The notes beneath the pieces were generated by a model. That model saw only the letters and a program-made list of their open reading frames with translations. It did no database searches and had not been told where the DNA came from. Below, piece after piece: positions 9,045-17,727 of a stretch of 64,000 bases of DNA (the stretch's first letter is position 1; every line of letters begins with the position of its first letter). Origin of the DNA: Synechococcus sp. 1G10 (lineage in GTDB: Bacteria; Cyanobacteriota; Cyanobacteriia; PCC-6307; Cyanobiaceae); the NCBI RefSeq assembly GCF_002252625.1, contig NZ_NQKW01000003.1, positions 62,001 through 126,000 of the forward strand. Direction: 5' to 3'. The position numbers were made by a program, and so were the translations under genes.

Positions 9045-9885
9045 ATGGCCGATCTGGTTCTGCTCATCGACCATGAACGGACAGGGCGTGAATCCCTGGC
9101 CACTCAGTTGCTGGAAGCAGGCTTCCTGGTGGCGGAGGCCAAGGATGGTCATCGAGGCCAGGCCATGGCTCTTCAGGCCAATCCGCAGCTGATCGTGATG
9201 GATCTGTTGCTGCCGGGAATCGACGGTCTCACCATTCTGCAGCGCTTGCGGCGGGATCAACGCACCAGTCACCAGTCGGACCCCGATCATGGTGCTCACG
9301 GTCCTGAGCAGCATTGATGACAAGGTGCGGGGCTTCACCTCCGGTGCTGACGACTACCTGATCAAGCCCTACGCCCCTGAGGAACTGCTGGCCCGGGTCA
9401 AGGCACTGCTTCGAGGGCGAGCCACCACACCCCAACTGGTGCGGGCACCGGATCTGCTCAGTTACGGCCCACTCACCCTGGTGCCGGAACGCTACGAAGC
9501 CCTCTGGCTTGAAACGCCAGTACGCCTGACACGCACGGAATTCGAACTACTGCACTGCCTGCTGCAGCGCCATGGTCAGGTGGTGCCCTGGGCAGTGCTC
9601 CTGCGGGAGATCTGGGGCTACGGACCCGAGAACGACGTGGAATGCATCCGCACCCACATCCGCCATCTGCGCGGGAAGCTGGAACGCGACAGCCACAGGC
9701 CCACCCTGATCAAAACGATCTATGGGATTGGCTACTGCCTGGACCTGCCCCTGGATACGGCCACGGAGGCTTACGTCAGCAAAGGACGCCTGGGACTGGT
9801 GGAGCAATCCCCCGATCAGCTCGGTTTGACCAGCGCGCCAAGCTCCCGGGGCTGGGAACGAGGAACATGCCGTCTTGAGGCCTGA
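9045..9885 (+). pseudogene. OmpR/PhoB-type response regulator, frameshifted by a 7-bp duplication
   Basis: Two frames together encode one regulator. The first (from ATG 9045) has the receiver start VLLIDHERTG and the phospho-acceptor segment MDLLLPGIDG, then runs out of frame after RLRRDQRTS. The second frame resumes with RTPIMVLTVLSS, GADDYLIKPY (conserved Lys) and a complete winged-helix domain (about residues 130-235) ending TIYGIGYCLDLP. The break coincides with a perfect tandem heptamer at 9263-9276; deleting one copy gives a single 277-aa protein. As written only a 90-aa truncated receiver is made. No sensor kinase lies nearby, so the signal is unknown. It resembles cyanobacterial regulators such as NblR/SphR in layout, but I cannot assign a name. 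Confidence 0.88.
9263..9276 (+). repeat. 7-bp perfect tandem duplication (CACCAGT x2) causing the frameshift
   Basis: CACCAGT occupies 9263-9269 and again 9270-9276. Removing either copy joins the two response-regulator frames at R-T-S-R-T-P-I-M, the expected receiver sequence. Confidence 0.95.
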
Positions 9886-9981
9886 GTAACATTCATCACA
9901 TCGATCGGTCGTTCCTGAACGTCCAGCCATGGCCAATGGCGCTTGGATGGATGCAGGATTTTTCTCCTCTCCCTGAATCCT

Positions 9982-10128
9982 GTGAACGACACCTGCCCCT
10001 GGATTGATCCCTGCCTCGAGCGTGTGGCCTGCCCGGTGATGAGCACGGCCAAATCGAGCGGAAAAGGCTGCAAAGCCAAGAAGTGCTCCAACTGGAAAGG
10101 CGGTCGCTGCCGCTGTGGCCGCGACTGA
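9982..10128 (+). CDS. Small Cys-rich protein (48 aa)
   Basis: A GTG at 9982 gives 48 codons, with an alternative upstream start at 9943 adding 13. The product has seven Cys: two in TCPWIDPC, one in VACP, and four in a basic tail GCKAKKCSNWKGGRCRCGRD. Such spacing suggests a small metal-binding or disulfide-bonded protein. No clear ribosome binding site is seen. I do not recognise a named family. It stands alone between the broken regulator and ferritin. Confidence 0.45.
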   Translation: MNDTCPWIDPCLERVACPVMSTAKSSGKGCKAKKCSNWKGGRCRCGRD

Positions 10129-10184
10129 ACTCCAGCCGTCCTGCTCCAGGGGATCTGATCCGCTGGAGCAAGACGATTTCTCAG

Positions 10185-10232
10185 GCAGAAGACTGCTGAA
10201 GCAGAAGTCAGCTCAATCAGAAGACGGCTCAG
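10185..10232 (+). repeat. Three imperfect 16-bp tandem units downstream of ferritin
   Basis: Units at 10185-10200, 10201-10216 and 10217-10232 share the pattern (G/T)CAGAAGnCnGCTnAn. They lie just after the ferritin stop codon and extend a few bases into its 3' end, between two converging genes. No hairpin plus T-run is visible. Confidence 0.6.
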
Positions 10233-10807
10233 ACTGCGGTAGGTCCAGCAGCGCCGGTGAGGGATTGGTCCAGGATCATCAGTGCGCCGAAGTCGGTGCC
10301 GCAGTGACGAACCTGGGCGAGCAGATGGGCCACTTCACTCTCGGCATCCACCTGAGTCTTGATCATGGGGTCAAGAAAGATGGAGCTGCGGTAGTCGCCG
10401 CAACGCTCAGCCAAGCTATAAAGCTGTTGCAAGGATGTCGTAACTTCTGCTTCCATCTCAAAGGCGGATATCAGTACGTCTTCGACATTTGTCCACGTCT
10501 GCCTCGGTTGGGGAAGGGCTGAGAGCTCAACCGGCTGGGATCGGGCCACCAGGTAATCAACGAACAGACCAGCATGGGCCCGTTCGCCATCGGATTCAAC
10601 CCTGGCATAGGTGGCAAACCCATTCAGTTCTCTCTGGGTGAACCAAACGGCGATTGAGAAGTAGGTATAGCTGGCCATCAATTCCATCTGCAGATGGTTG
10701 CACAGTCCCTGGTGCAATTCGGCCTCCATCTCCTGGGCCACCGGCCGTCGCGGCAGCAAGGGAACTGCATTCAGGCCGGTGACGCTTGCCGGATTGCTGA
10801 TCAACAT
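10229..10807 (-). CDS. Ferritin
   Basis: A 192-aa non-haem ferritin: a four-helix bundle with QMELMASYTYFSIAVWF (helix A Glu and Tyr), ESDGERAHAG (Glu and His of the diiron centre) and EMEAEVTTSLQQLYSLAE. It stores iron and oxidises Fe2+ in the cytosol. The start at 10807 (MLISNP) is preferred; the frame extends 27 codons further upstream with no family resemblance. It is divergent from the 100-aa ORF at 10937. FutA, FeoA/B and the porin elsewhere in the window supply iron-uptake context. Confidence 0.9.
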   Translation of the reverse strand: MLISNPASVTGLNAVPLLPRRPVAQEMEAELHQGLCNHLQMELMASYTYFSIAVWFTQRELNGFATYARVESDGERAHAGLFVDYLVARSQPVELSALPQPRQTWTNVEDVLISAFEMEAEVTTSLQQLYSLAERCGDYRSSIFLDPMIKTQVDAESEVAHLLAQVRHCGTDFGALMILDQSLTGAAGPTAV

Positions 10808-10936
10808 GGTTCCACTTCGGTTGCCCCAGTCTACAAAGGCACCCTGGCTCGCTGCCAGCGCCTGCTCGCCTGCACCCCTGACCTGCACCCGAGCCTTTAA
10901 CGTGGAAGTCTTCTCCAGCTAGATCTTTTCCTGTGC

Positions 10937-11239
10937 ATGCCTGAGGACTCGCTCGCCCATGGCAGCATGCCAACAGATCTGGTCTCACTGACCCGCTTGT
11001 GCTGGTCCCTTGGGGTGAGGAGTCGGCAGGCCCTCCAGGCCTCAAGGAGTTGCTCCAACCCGCAGTTGCGCACCAGGTTGGAGCACGATTTATTGCATTT
11101 CCGTCTGCAGAGCAACACCATCGCTCACCATGCCGAGACGGTGGCGGCGTCGCTGGATTCGCTCCATTGGGAGGTTGCGCTGCTCCGTGAAGTGGTGCGC
11201 CGCAATCAGCGTCAATTCGGGCTTTCCACGACCGGCTGA
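10937..11239 (+). CDS. Hypothetical helical protein (100 aa)
   Basis: The frame from ATG 10937 (or 10967, MPTDLVS) encodes a His- and Leu-rich product predicted mostly helical, with amphipathic segments such as RLEHDLLHFRLQSN and WEVALLREVVRRNQ. No signal peptide or known motif is seen. It lies between divergent ferritin and the sulfide:quinone reductase gene on the same strand, 132 bp upstream of the latter. The codon use looks like the neighbours. It may be real but I do not recognise it. Confidence 0.45.
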   Translation: MPEDSLAHGSMPTDLVSLTRLCWSLGVRSRQALQASRSCSNPQLRTRLEHDLLHFRLQSNTIAHHAETVAASLDSLHWEVALLREVVRRNQRQFGLSTTG

Positions 11240-11371
11240 CCCCCTTCTCTCCCCTGCGCTTCGTTCCCGCAACGATTGAAGAGACGGTGTCGAAAGGCCA
11301 TGAGAGCGCCCCCACAGCCGTTGTCGAGTGGTCCCGGCGGGCCCTAGACAGGAGAGGTGAGATCAGATGTC

Positions 11372-12676
11372 ATGAGCCCATCCAGCCCGTCGCAGCAGCA
11401 CCACCAGATCCTCATCGTCGGCGGCGGAGCGGCGGGCATCACGGTGGCCAGCCAGTTGCTTCTCGCCCGGAAAGGTCTTGACGTGGCCATTCTTGAGCCC
11501 AGCAGCGATCACTACTACCAGCCCGGCTGGACCCTCGTGGGCGGAGGGGTGATGACCCAGGAGCAGACCCGTCGTGATGAGGCCGGCCTGATCCCCGCTG
11601 GTTGCAGCTGGATCCGGGCAGCAGCCGCCAGCTTCGAGCCGGAGGCCAATCAGGTGACCACCACCGACGGGGCCACCATCAGCTACGACGCCCTGGTGGT
11701 GGCAACAGGGCTGGAGCTGCGCTGGGAGCGGATCAAGGGGCTGGAGGAGGCGCTGGGTCGCCAGGGTGTCACCAGCAACTACTCCCGGGAACACCTTCCC
11801 TACACCTGGGAGACCATCCGCCATTTTCCTGGCGGTACCGCGATCTTCACCTTTCCGGACACCCCGATCAAATGCGCCGGAGCGCCTCAGAAGATCATGT
11901 ACATGGCCGATGACATCTTCAAGGCCACCAGTGGCGTTGGGGTCAACACCAAGGTGGTGTTCGCCACCGCCGGGCCCGGCATCTTCGGTGTTCCGGTCTA
12001 TGCCCGGGTGCTGAAGAAGGTGGTGGAGGAACGGGGCATTCAGGTGCTTCTGCGCCACAACCTCAAGGAGATCAGGGCCGATGAGCAGGTAGCGGTCTTC
12101 GAGGTCAGCGACGCTGAGGGGTCAATCTCCAGAGAGGAGATTCCGTTCACGATGATCCACGCCGTGCCGCCGATGTCGGCCCCCGATGTCATTGCCCAGA
12201 GCCCGTTGGCCACCAGCGCCCCAGGTGGCTGGGTGGAGGTCGACAAGTTCAGCACCCAGCACGTCCGTTATCCCAATGTCTTCTCTCTGGGGGATGTGTC
12301 GTCGTTGCCCACCTCCAAGACCGCCGGGGCGGTGCGTGGTGAGGCACCGGTGCTCGTGGCCAATCTGCTGGCCCAGCTCGCCGGCAAGCCTCTTCAGGCC
12401 CGCTACGACGGTTACAGCGTCTGCCCGCTGATCACCGGCTACGACAAGGTCGTTATGGCCGAATTCGACTACGACCTGCAGCCCGTGAGCTCCTTCCTGA
12501 TCGACCCCACCCGCGAGCGCTGGAGCATGTGGCTGATGAAAACCAAAGGTCTGCCCTGGATTTACTGGAACAGAATGCTCAAGGGGCAACCCCATGAGAG
12601 CCGCTTCCTCAAGCCCTTCAAACCGCTGATGCAGGCCCTTGGACTCTTCTACAAGGGCGAACCGTCCGCCAGCTGA
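11372..12676 (+). CDS. sqr: Sulfide:quinone oxidoreductase, type II-like
   Basis: A 434-aa FAD protein with ILIVGGGAAGITVASQLL near the N-terminus, HYYQPGWTLVGGG, a DALVVATG segment, KCAGAPQKIMYMADD (conserved redox Cys) and NVFSLGDVSSLPTSKTAGAVR, followed by a second Cys in YSVCPLITGY and a C-terminal amphipathic region for membrane attachment. This is the type II SQR layout; it oxidises sulfide and passes electrons to the quinone pool. The ATG at 11372 has AGGAGAGGTGA upstream; a GTG at 11357 overlaps that site and is less likely. A type II NADH dehydrogenase is excluded by the Cys motif. It converges on the acyltransferase with 1 bp between them. Confidence 0.88.
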   Translation: MSPSSPSQQHHQILIVGGGAAGITVASQLLLARKGLDVAILEPSSDHYYQPGWTLVGGGVMTQEQTRRDEAGLIPAGCSWIRAAAASFEPEANQVTTTDGATISYDALVVATGLELRWERIKGLEEALGRQGVTSNYSREHLPYTWETIRHFPGGTAIFTFPDTPIKCAGAPQKIMYMADDIFKATSGVGVNTKVVFATAGPGIFGVPVYARVLKKVVEERGIQVLLRHNLKEIRADEQVAVFEVSDAEGSISREEIPFTMIHAVPPMSAPDVIAQSPLATSAPGGWVEVDKFSTQHVRYPNVFSLGDVSSLPTSKTAGAVRGEAPVLVANLLAQLAGKPLQARYDGYSVCPLITGYDKVVMAEFDYDLQPVSSFLIDPTRERWSMWLMKTKGLPWIYWNRMLKGQPHESRFLKPFKPLMQALGLFYKGEPSAS

Positions 12677-12677
12677 G

Positions 12678-13505
12678 TCAGCTGGTGCGGGCCAGTTCAT
12701 CGAGCTGGTCCTGCATCTCCAACACCACCCGCTGGTAGCAGGCCTGCACGTAGGTCCTGTCGCGGCTGGCGGCATGACCGCTGCGCTCGAAGCGGATCGG
12801 CCGGCAGACCCGGGTGTGGATCTTGGCAGGCAGGGGCAGGTTGGGCAGTGGCCCCACAGCCAGGCCCCAGGGCAGGCCGAGGTAGAGGGGAAACACCTCT
12901 GGGTCGATGCCGAATAGCCAGGGCACGCCTCGTTGATGCCAGCGCTGCATCGGTTCGTAGCAGTCCTCCAGGACGATCAGGGTGTCGTGGCTGCCCCAGG
13001 AGATCAGCGGCACGATCGGCACACCGTGCCAGAGGGCCAGCCGGATGAAGCCCGTCCGCTCCCTGAACTGGATGGTCTGGCGGAGGCGGTGCGGCCGGAA
13101 GGCATCCTGGCCGCCGCCGGGGAACACCAGCAGGCTGTCGCCTCGCTCCAGCACGGCCATGGCCCCACGCGGGAAGTAGGGAATCGCCCCGGTACGGGCA
13201 GCCAGTTGCGCCGCCTGGGGAAACACCTGCCACACCTTGGGATGGGCCAGACCGTAGACCCTTCGCTCCAGACCGATGCGCCGGAACCAGTCGAACATCA
13301 GCATCGGCAGGTCAGGGCTGGCCAGCCCGCCGTTGTGGGATCCCACCAGCAGCAATGGTCCTTCGCCAGGTATGTGCTCCCAGCCGCTGGTGCTCACCCG
13401 GAAGTAGTGGAGGTAGAGCCATTCCCAGAGCGGCATCAGGCGCTGGATCACCTCTGGATCGCGCTCGGCCCCAGGTTCATGGCCCGGCGTTGGGCCTTCA
13501 GTCAT
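12678..13505 (-). CDS. LPLAT-family acyltransferase
   Basis: A 275-aa protein of the lysophospholipid/glycerol acyltransferase superfamily: VGSHNGGLASPD holds the active-site His-Asp region, YFPRGAMAVLERGD and LLVFPGGGQDAFRP give the glycine-rich acceptor motif, and VPIVPLISWGSHD the downstream Pro motif. The spacing resembles DGAT2/hemolysin-type members more than PlsC. It probably acylates a lipid acceptor at the membrane surface. The start codon lies inside a 20-bp tandem duplication (13495-13534). Confidence 0.82.
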   Translation of the reverse strand: MTEGPTPGHEPGAERDPEVIQRLMPLWEWLYLHYFRVSTSGWEHIPGEGPLLLVGSHNGGLASPDLPMLMFDWFRRIGLERRVYGLAHPKVWQVFPQAAQLAARTGAIPYFPRGAMAVLERGDSLLVFPGGGQDAFRPHRLRQTIQFRERTGFIRLALWHGVPIVPLISWGSHDTLIVLEDCYEPMQRWHQRGVPWLFGIDPEVFPLYLGLPWGLAVGPLPNLPLPAKIHTRVCRPIRFERSGHAASRDRTYVQACYQRVVLEMQDQLDELARTS

Positions 13506-13534
13506 GGGATTGGTCCTTCAGTTGTGGGATTGGG
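13495..13534 (+). repeat. 20-bp tandem duplication over the acyltransferase start
   Basis: Bases 13495-13514 and 13515-13534 are head-to-tail copies differing at three positions. The first copy contains the start codon (CAT on the plus strand); the second copy has GTG in the same place and no start. The duplication therefore changes the translation-initiation region. Confidence 0.8.
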
Positions 13535-13643
13535 TGAGGCCACCGCGTGAGTTGTTCCCCATGACAGCGTCCATTGATCGTTCTCCGCGCCTGCGCAGCC
13601 TGGTGGCCGAGATCCTGGTGCTGACGTGATGCTGATGCGGCGG

Positions 13644-14630
13644 TTACCGCTCCACCGGAGCCAGTCCGGCGGCATCAAACACTCCTTCGAACAGCACCGA
13701 ACTCAGGTAGCGCTCCCCGGAGTCAGGCAGCACCACCACGATGGTCTTGCCGGCGAAATCCTCTTCAGCGGCCAGGCGCAGGGCCGCCACCGTGGCGGCT
13801 CCGCAGGAGATGCCCGCCAGGATCCCTTCTTCGCGCATCAACCGCCTGGCCATGGCCACGGCCTCCTGGTCGCTGACAGCCTCGACTCGATCCACGAGGT
13901 CAAGATCAAGATTGTCGGGCACGAAGCCGGCGCCGATCCCCTGAATCTTGTGGGGCCCGGGCTGGGCTGGTTCGCCGGCCTTCGCCTGCGCGATCACCGG
14001 GCTGTTCACGGGCTCCACCGCCACAGAGAGCAGCGACTGCCCACGTGTGGTCTTGAAGTAACGGCTGACCCCGGTGATGGTGCCGCCCGTACCGACCCCC
14101 GCCACCAGCACATCCACCTTGCCGTCGGTGTCGTTCCAGATTTCCGGTCCGGTGGTGTCGTGGTGGACCTGGGGATTGGCAGGGTTGGAAAACTGCTGAA
14201 GGAGTACGTATCGATCGGGATCGGAAGACGCGATCTCATGGGCCCGTCCCACCGCGCCGGTCATGCCGAGCTTGCCCTCGGTGAGCTCGAGCCTGGCGCC
14301 GTAGGCGGTGAGGAGCTTGCGGCGCTCCAGGCTCATTGATTCCGGCATCGTCAAAGTGAGCGGAATCCCCCGGGAGGCGGCCACGAAGGCCAGAGCGATG
14401 CCCGTGTTGCCGCTGGTGGGCTCGATCAGCTCCTTGCCAGCACCGAGTCGTCCATCCTTTTCTGCCTGCCAGATCATCGCGGCACCGATTCGGCATTTGA
14501 CCGAATAGGCGGGATTTCGTCCCTCGATCTTGGCGAGCACCGTGGCCCGGCTGTCACCGACAACCCGGTTCAGCTTCACCAGAGGGGTGCGGCCGATGCT
14601 CAAGCTGCTGTCAGCGAAAATCGACGCCAT
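13644..14630 (-). CDS. cysK: Cysteine synthase A (O-acetylserine sulfhydrylase)
   Basis: A 328-aa PLP enzyme with the Lys motif [11 protein letters not shown], the substrate loop [10 protein letters not shown], the phosphate-binding [10 protein letters not shown] and the C-terminal GISCGAA and PDSGERYLS segments. It makes cysteine from O-acetylserine and sulfide. The start at 14630 (MASIFADSS) matches the family; an ATG four codons upstream (14642) is also possible. The neighbouring sqr also handles sulfide, but the two are not in one operon. Confidence 0.93.
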   Translation of the reverse strand: MASIFADSSLSIGRTPLVKLNRVVGDSRATVLAKIEGRNPAYSVKCRIGAAMIWQAEKDGRLGAGKELIEPTSGNTGIALAFVAASRGIPLTLTMPESMSLERRKLLTAYGARLELTEGKLGMTGAVGRAHEIASSDPDRYVLLQQFSNPANPQVHHDTTGPEIWNDTDGKVDVLVAGVGTGGTITGVSRYFKTTRGQSLLSVAVEPVNSPVIAQAKAGEPAQPGPHKIQGIGAGFVPDNLDLDLVDRVEAVSDQEAVAMARRLMREEGILAGISCGAATVAALRLAAEEDFAGKTIVVVLPDSGERYLSSVLFEGVFDAAGLAPVER

Positions 14631-14678
14631 CAAGGACACCATAACTCTAGGAACCCTCGCACCCTCGGGCCGCCAAGA

Positions 14679-15851
14679 TCAATTGCCAGGCTCAGCTTGC
14701 ACGCTCAATTGGCGCGAATGTTGCCAGACATGGAAGGCCAGCAGCAGCACCAGCGCCGGAACCACGAACCAGATGGTGAAGCTGCGCAGAGGTGAGGCCA
14801 GGGCCGGGATGGTGAGCGGGAGGATCTGCTCAACCAGATAAAGACCGTAAAGGCCGACCAGAAGGATTCCTTCCTTCCGGGAAATCACCCCGCCGGTCCA
14901 GAAGATGGGCAGCAGCGCCAAGGTGGTGGCCACCATGATCGGAAGATCCCGCTGGACCATCACAGGATCCACGCTCAGACCTCTCGATCCTGAGAGAAAG
15001 GCGCACCCCCCCAGGATCACCAGCTGGTTCAGCAGGTTGCTGCCCACCACATTGCCGATAGCGAGATCGGACTTGCCCTTGAGGGCCGCCATGATCGATG
15101 TGACCAGTTCCGGCATCGACGTGCCTGCCGCCACGATCGTGAGACCGATCAGGGTTTCACTGACTCCAAGGCTGAGCGCAATGGCCGTGGCACCTTTCAC
15201 CAGGATCTGGGAACCCCACACCAGCAGGCCGAGCCCGGCAGCCAGCTTCACCGACGCCGGCAGATAGCCGCCCTCCGCTTCCGAGGAATCGATGTCACCG
15301 TCACCGCCGCTGGGCCCTTCTTCCCGGGCCGTGCGCGTTTCCCAGATGGTGTTGATCACAACTCCTGTAAGCAGGGCCAGGCCCGCCTGCCAGGTGACCC
15401 TGCCTGCGGAGGCCATGCCCCAGACCGCCATCGACACTGCCAGCAGCACCGGCACGTCGCGGCGGATCAGGCGGCTGTGCACCCTCAGCGGCAAGATCAC
15501 GGCACTGATGCCGAGCACCACCAGCACATTGAAGATGTTGCTGCCCACCACGTTGCCGACCGCAATGTCGTCAGCGCCCTGCAGCGTGGAGAGAAGGCTC
15601 ACGAACAGTTCCGGGGCGCTTGTGCCCATCGCCACCACGGTGAGGCCGATCACCAGCTGAGGCACCCCCAGAAGCAGGGCCAGGGCCACCGAGCCCTGGA
15701 CGAACAGTTCTCCACCACCGAAGAGCAGGAGGATGCCCACCAGGATCTCGATCACACTCAGCAAACTGGTCTCCACGGGGACCCCGATTATGCCTTGTGA
15801 TAGCAGGGAAGGAACAGCAACCTTGGCCTCCAGCTCGAGACCGCCCTGCAC
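14679..15851 (-). CDS. Calcium/sodium antiporter, CaCA family
   Basis: A 390-aa membrane protein with two alpha-repeats: GTSAPELFVSLLS plus GNVVGSNIFNVL in the first half and GTSMPELVTSIMA plus GNVVGSNLLNQL in the second. About ten hydrophobic segments flank an acidic loop (about residues 165-190). This is the YrbG-type Na+/Ca2+ exchanger architecture. The GTG start at 15851 gives a 25-residue leader; a GTG at 15776 (METSLLSV) is a plausible true start. It probably exports Ca2+ in exchange for Na+ or H+. Confidence 0.9.
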   Translation of the reverse strand: MQGGLELEAKVAVPSLLSQGIIGVPVETSLLSVIEILVGILLLFGGGELFVQGSVALALLLGVPQLVIGLTVVAMGTSAPELFVSLLSTLQGADDIAVGNVVGSNIFNVLVVLGISAVILPLRVHSRLIRRDVPVLLAVSMAVWGMASAGRVTWQAGLALLTGVVINTIWETRTAREEGPSGGDGDIDSSEAEGGYLPASVKLAAGLGLLVWGSQILVKGATAIALSLGVSETLIGLTIVAAGTSMPELVTSIMAALKGKSDLAIGNVVGSNLLNQLVILGGCAFLSGSRGLSVDPVMVQRDLPIMVATTLALLPIFWTGGVISRKEGILLVGLYGLYLVEQILPLTIPALASPLRSFTIWFVVPALVLLLAFHVWQHSRQLSVQAEPGN

Positions 15852-15989
15852 TCATCAGCTCAAGGTCTCTGGTTGTATACGTTGTCACCAGGCTGACAGA
15901 TTGTCACATCCTGGGCCGATCATCCCAATCGCCGAGATCTGGGACATTCCTCTCTCTTAACGTCCGATTCAATCATCAGTAAGGACAGT

Positions 15990-17420
15990 GTGGCCATAGC
16001 CCGCCCGATGAGCTGGTTGAACCAGATCAATTCACAACACATCAAAGGGGATGTGTTCGGCGGTCTCACGGCAGCTGTGGTGTCCTTGCCAATGGCCCTT
16101 GCCTTCGGTGTCGCCTCCGGTGCCGGTGCAGTGTCGGGACTCTGGGGCGCAGTGCTTGTTGGTCTGTTCGCCGCACTCTTCGGCGGTACTCCCACCCTGA
16201 TCTCGGAGCCCACCGGTCCGATGACGGTGGTGATGACAGCGGTGATCGCCAGTCTGACGGCGAAGGCGGCCAGTCCTGAACAGGGACTGGCCATGGCCTT
16301 CACGGTGGTGATGATGGCCGGGGCGCTCCAGATTCTGTTCGGTTTCCTGAAGCTGGGCCGCTACATCACGCTGATGCCCTACACGGTGATTTCGGGCTTC
16401 ATGTCCGGCATCGGTTTCATCCTGATCATTCTTCAGCTCGGTCCTTTCCTCGGTCAGGCCATTCCCAAGGGGGGCGTGATGGGTACGCTCACGGCCCTGC
16501 CCCAGCTCATCCCAGCCACGCATCTGCCGGAGCTGATCCTGGCGTTGGTCACTGTCGCGATCATCTGGTTCACGCCAGCCCAGGTGAAGCGGTTCGTCCC
16601 ACCCCAGCTGTTGGCGCTCGTGGTCGGAACGCTGCTGTCGCTCTCACTGCTCCGTGGCGACGTCAGCCCGGAGGTGGAAGGGATCCGCCGCATCGGCGAC
16701 ATCCCCAGCGGATTCCCCCAACTGGTGTTGCCCCACTTCGAGCCAGGCCTGTTGCAGTTGATGGTGGTCGATGCATTTGTGCTGGGTCTGCTGGGCTGCA
16801 TCGATGCCTTGCTCACCGCTGTGGTTGCCGACAGCATCACCCGCACGGAACATAATTCCGACAAGGAGCTGATCGGCCAGGGACTGGGCAATATCGTGTC
16901 TGGCCTGTTCGGTGGCATTGCTGGTGCCGGCGCCACGATGGGCACCGTGGTGAACATTCAGACGGGAGCGAGATCCGCTCTCTCCGGCATCACCCGTGCC
17001 CTGGTTCTGATGGTGGTGATTCTGGGGGCCTCAGGTCTGGCCGCTTCGATCCCGATGGCTGTACTGGCCGGCATTGCCTTCAAGGTGGGGTTTGACATCA
17101 TCGATTGGAGCTTTCTGCGCCGGGCCCACCACGTCTCGATGAAGGGGGCATTGATCATGTACGGCGTGATCCTGCTCACCGTGCTGGTGGATCTGATCGC
17201 CGCAGTCGGTGTGGGCATCTTCGTGGCCAATATCCTCACGATCGAGAAGATGAGCACCCTTGAGACCAAATCAGTGAAGGCGATCAGCACCGCCGACGAC
17301 GACCTCAACCTGCCTGATAACGAGAAGGACCTGCTGGATCAGGGAGGCGGCAAGGTGCTGCTGTTCCAATTGATCGGTCCAATGATCTTTGGTCTGGCCA
17401 AGACAATCTCCCGTGAGTGA
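15990..17420 (+). CDS. bicA: BicA-type SulP bicarbonate transporter, truncated before its STAS domain by a frameshift
   Basis: A 476-aa SulP-family protein. The N-terminal half has the family signature segments GDVFGGLTAAVVSLPMALAFG and ISEPTGPMTVVMTA, followed by about 12 membrane segments and SIPMAVLAGIAFKVGFDIIDW. After FQLIGPMIFGLAKTISRE the frame stops at a TGA (17418-17420). The expected continuation HNAIQEC plus the STAS domain is in the next frame. A tandem GTGA pair at 17413-17420 explains the shift; without one copy the protein would be about 566 aa, normal for BicA. BicA is a Na+-dependent bicarbonate uptake system of the CO2-concentrating mechanism. The GTG start at 15990 has AAGGA 4 bp upstream; ATG 16008 is an alternative. 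Confidence 0.88.
   Translation: MAIARPMSWLNQINSQHIKGDVFGGLTAAVVSLPMALAFGVASGAGAVSGLWGAVLVGLFAALFGGTPTLISEPTGPMTVVMTAVIASLTAKAASPEQGLAMAFTVVMMAGALQILFGFLKLGRYITLMPYTVISGFMSGIGFILIILQLGPFLGQAIPKGGVMGTLTALPQLIPATHLPELILALVTVAIIWFTPAQVKRFVPPQLLALVVGTLLSLSLLRGDVSPEVEGIRRIGDIPSGFPQLVLPHFEPGLLQLMVVDAFVLGLLGCIDALLTAVVADSITRTEHNSDKELIGQGLGNIVSGLFGGIAGAGATMGTVVNIQTGARSALSGITRALVLMVVILGASGLAASIPMAVLAGIAFKVGFDIIDWSFLRRAHHVSMKGALIMYGVILLTVLVDLIAAVGVGIFVANILTIEKMSTLETKSVKAISTADDDLNLPDNEKDLLDQGGGKVLLFQLIGPMIFGLAKTISRE
17413..17420 (+). repeat. 4-bp tandem duplication (GTGA x2) splitting bicA
   Basis: GTGA at 17413-17416 is repeated at 17417-17420. Deleting one copy restores R-E-H-N-A-I-Q and joins the transporter core to the STAS domain. 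The duplication also creates a GTG start overlapping the new stop. Confidence 0.92.
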
Positions 17421-17694
17421 GCACAATGCCATCCAGGAATGTGATTCGATTGTGTTTGATCTCAGTGAGGTTTCGCATATGGGAGTCACAGCTTCTCTGG
17501 CCCTTGAGAATGCCGTCAAGGAAGCCCTGGAGAAACAGCGCAATGTTTACGTGGTGGGTGCTGAAGGCAGCACGCTGCAGCGCCTCAGGAGCCTGAAGGT
17601 GTATGGACTGCTGCCTCCCGATCATGTGGAGCTGAGCCGGGCGGAAGCCCTGACCGATGCTGTCAACTCCCTGCCCAAGATGGGCAGGGCCTGA
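17413..17694 (+). CDS. Detached STAS domain of BicA
   Basis: The frame from the GTG at 17413 reads MSEHNAIQEC and then a STAS fold: CDSIVFDLSEVSHMGVTASLA with the conserved D-L-S and a second half RNVYVVGAEGST. It is the natural C-terminus of the SulP transporter upstream, now in another frame. Because the GTG overlaps the transporter stop (GTGAGTGA), coupled re-initiation could make it as a separate 93-aa protein; that is inference. Otherwise it is untranslated. Confidence 0.75.
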   Translation: MSEHNAIQECDSIVFDLSEVSHMGVTASLALENAVKEALEKQRNVYVVGAEGSTLQRLRSLKVYGLLPPDHVELSRAEALTDAVNSLPKMGRA

Positions 17695-17727
17695 AGCCCA
17701 TCCTCAACTCACAATGAAGTTGGAAGA

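Noticed and set aside
10185-10232. CRISPR-like repeats
   Set aside because: The units are adjacent without spacers and imperfect, so this is a small tandem repeat.
13561-13629. 22-codon ORF between the acyltransferase and cysK
   Set aside because: Too short to support; no ribosome site or match. It could be a remnant start of a lost gene, but nothing confirms that.
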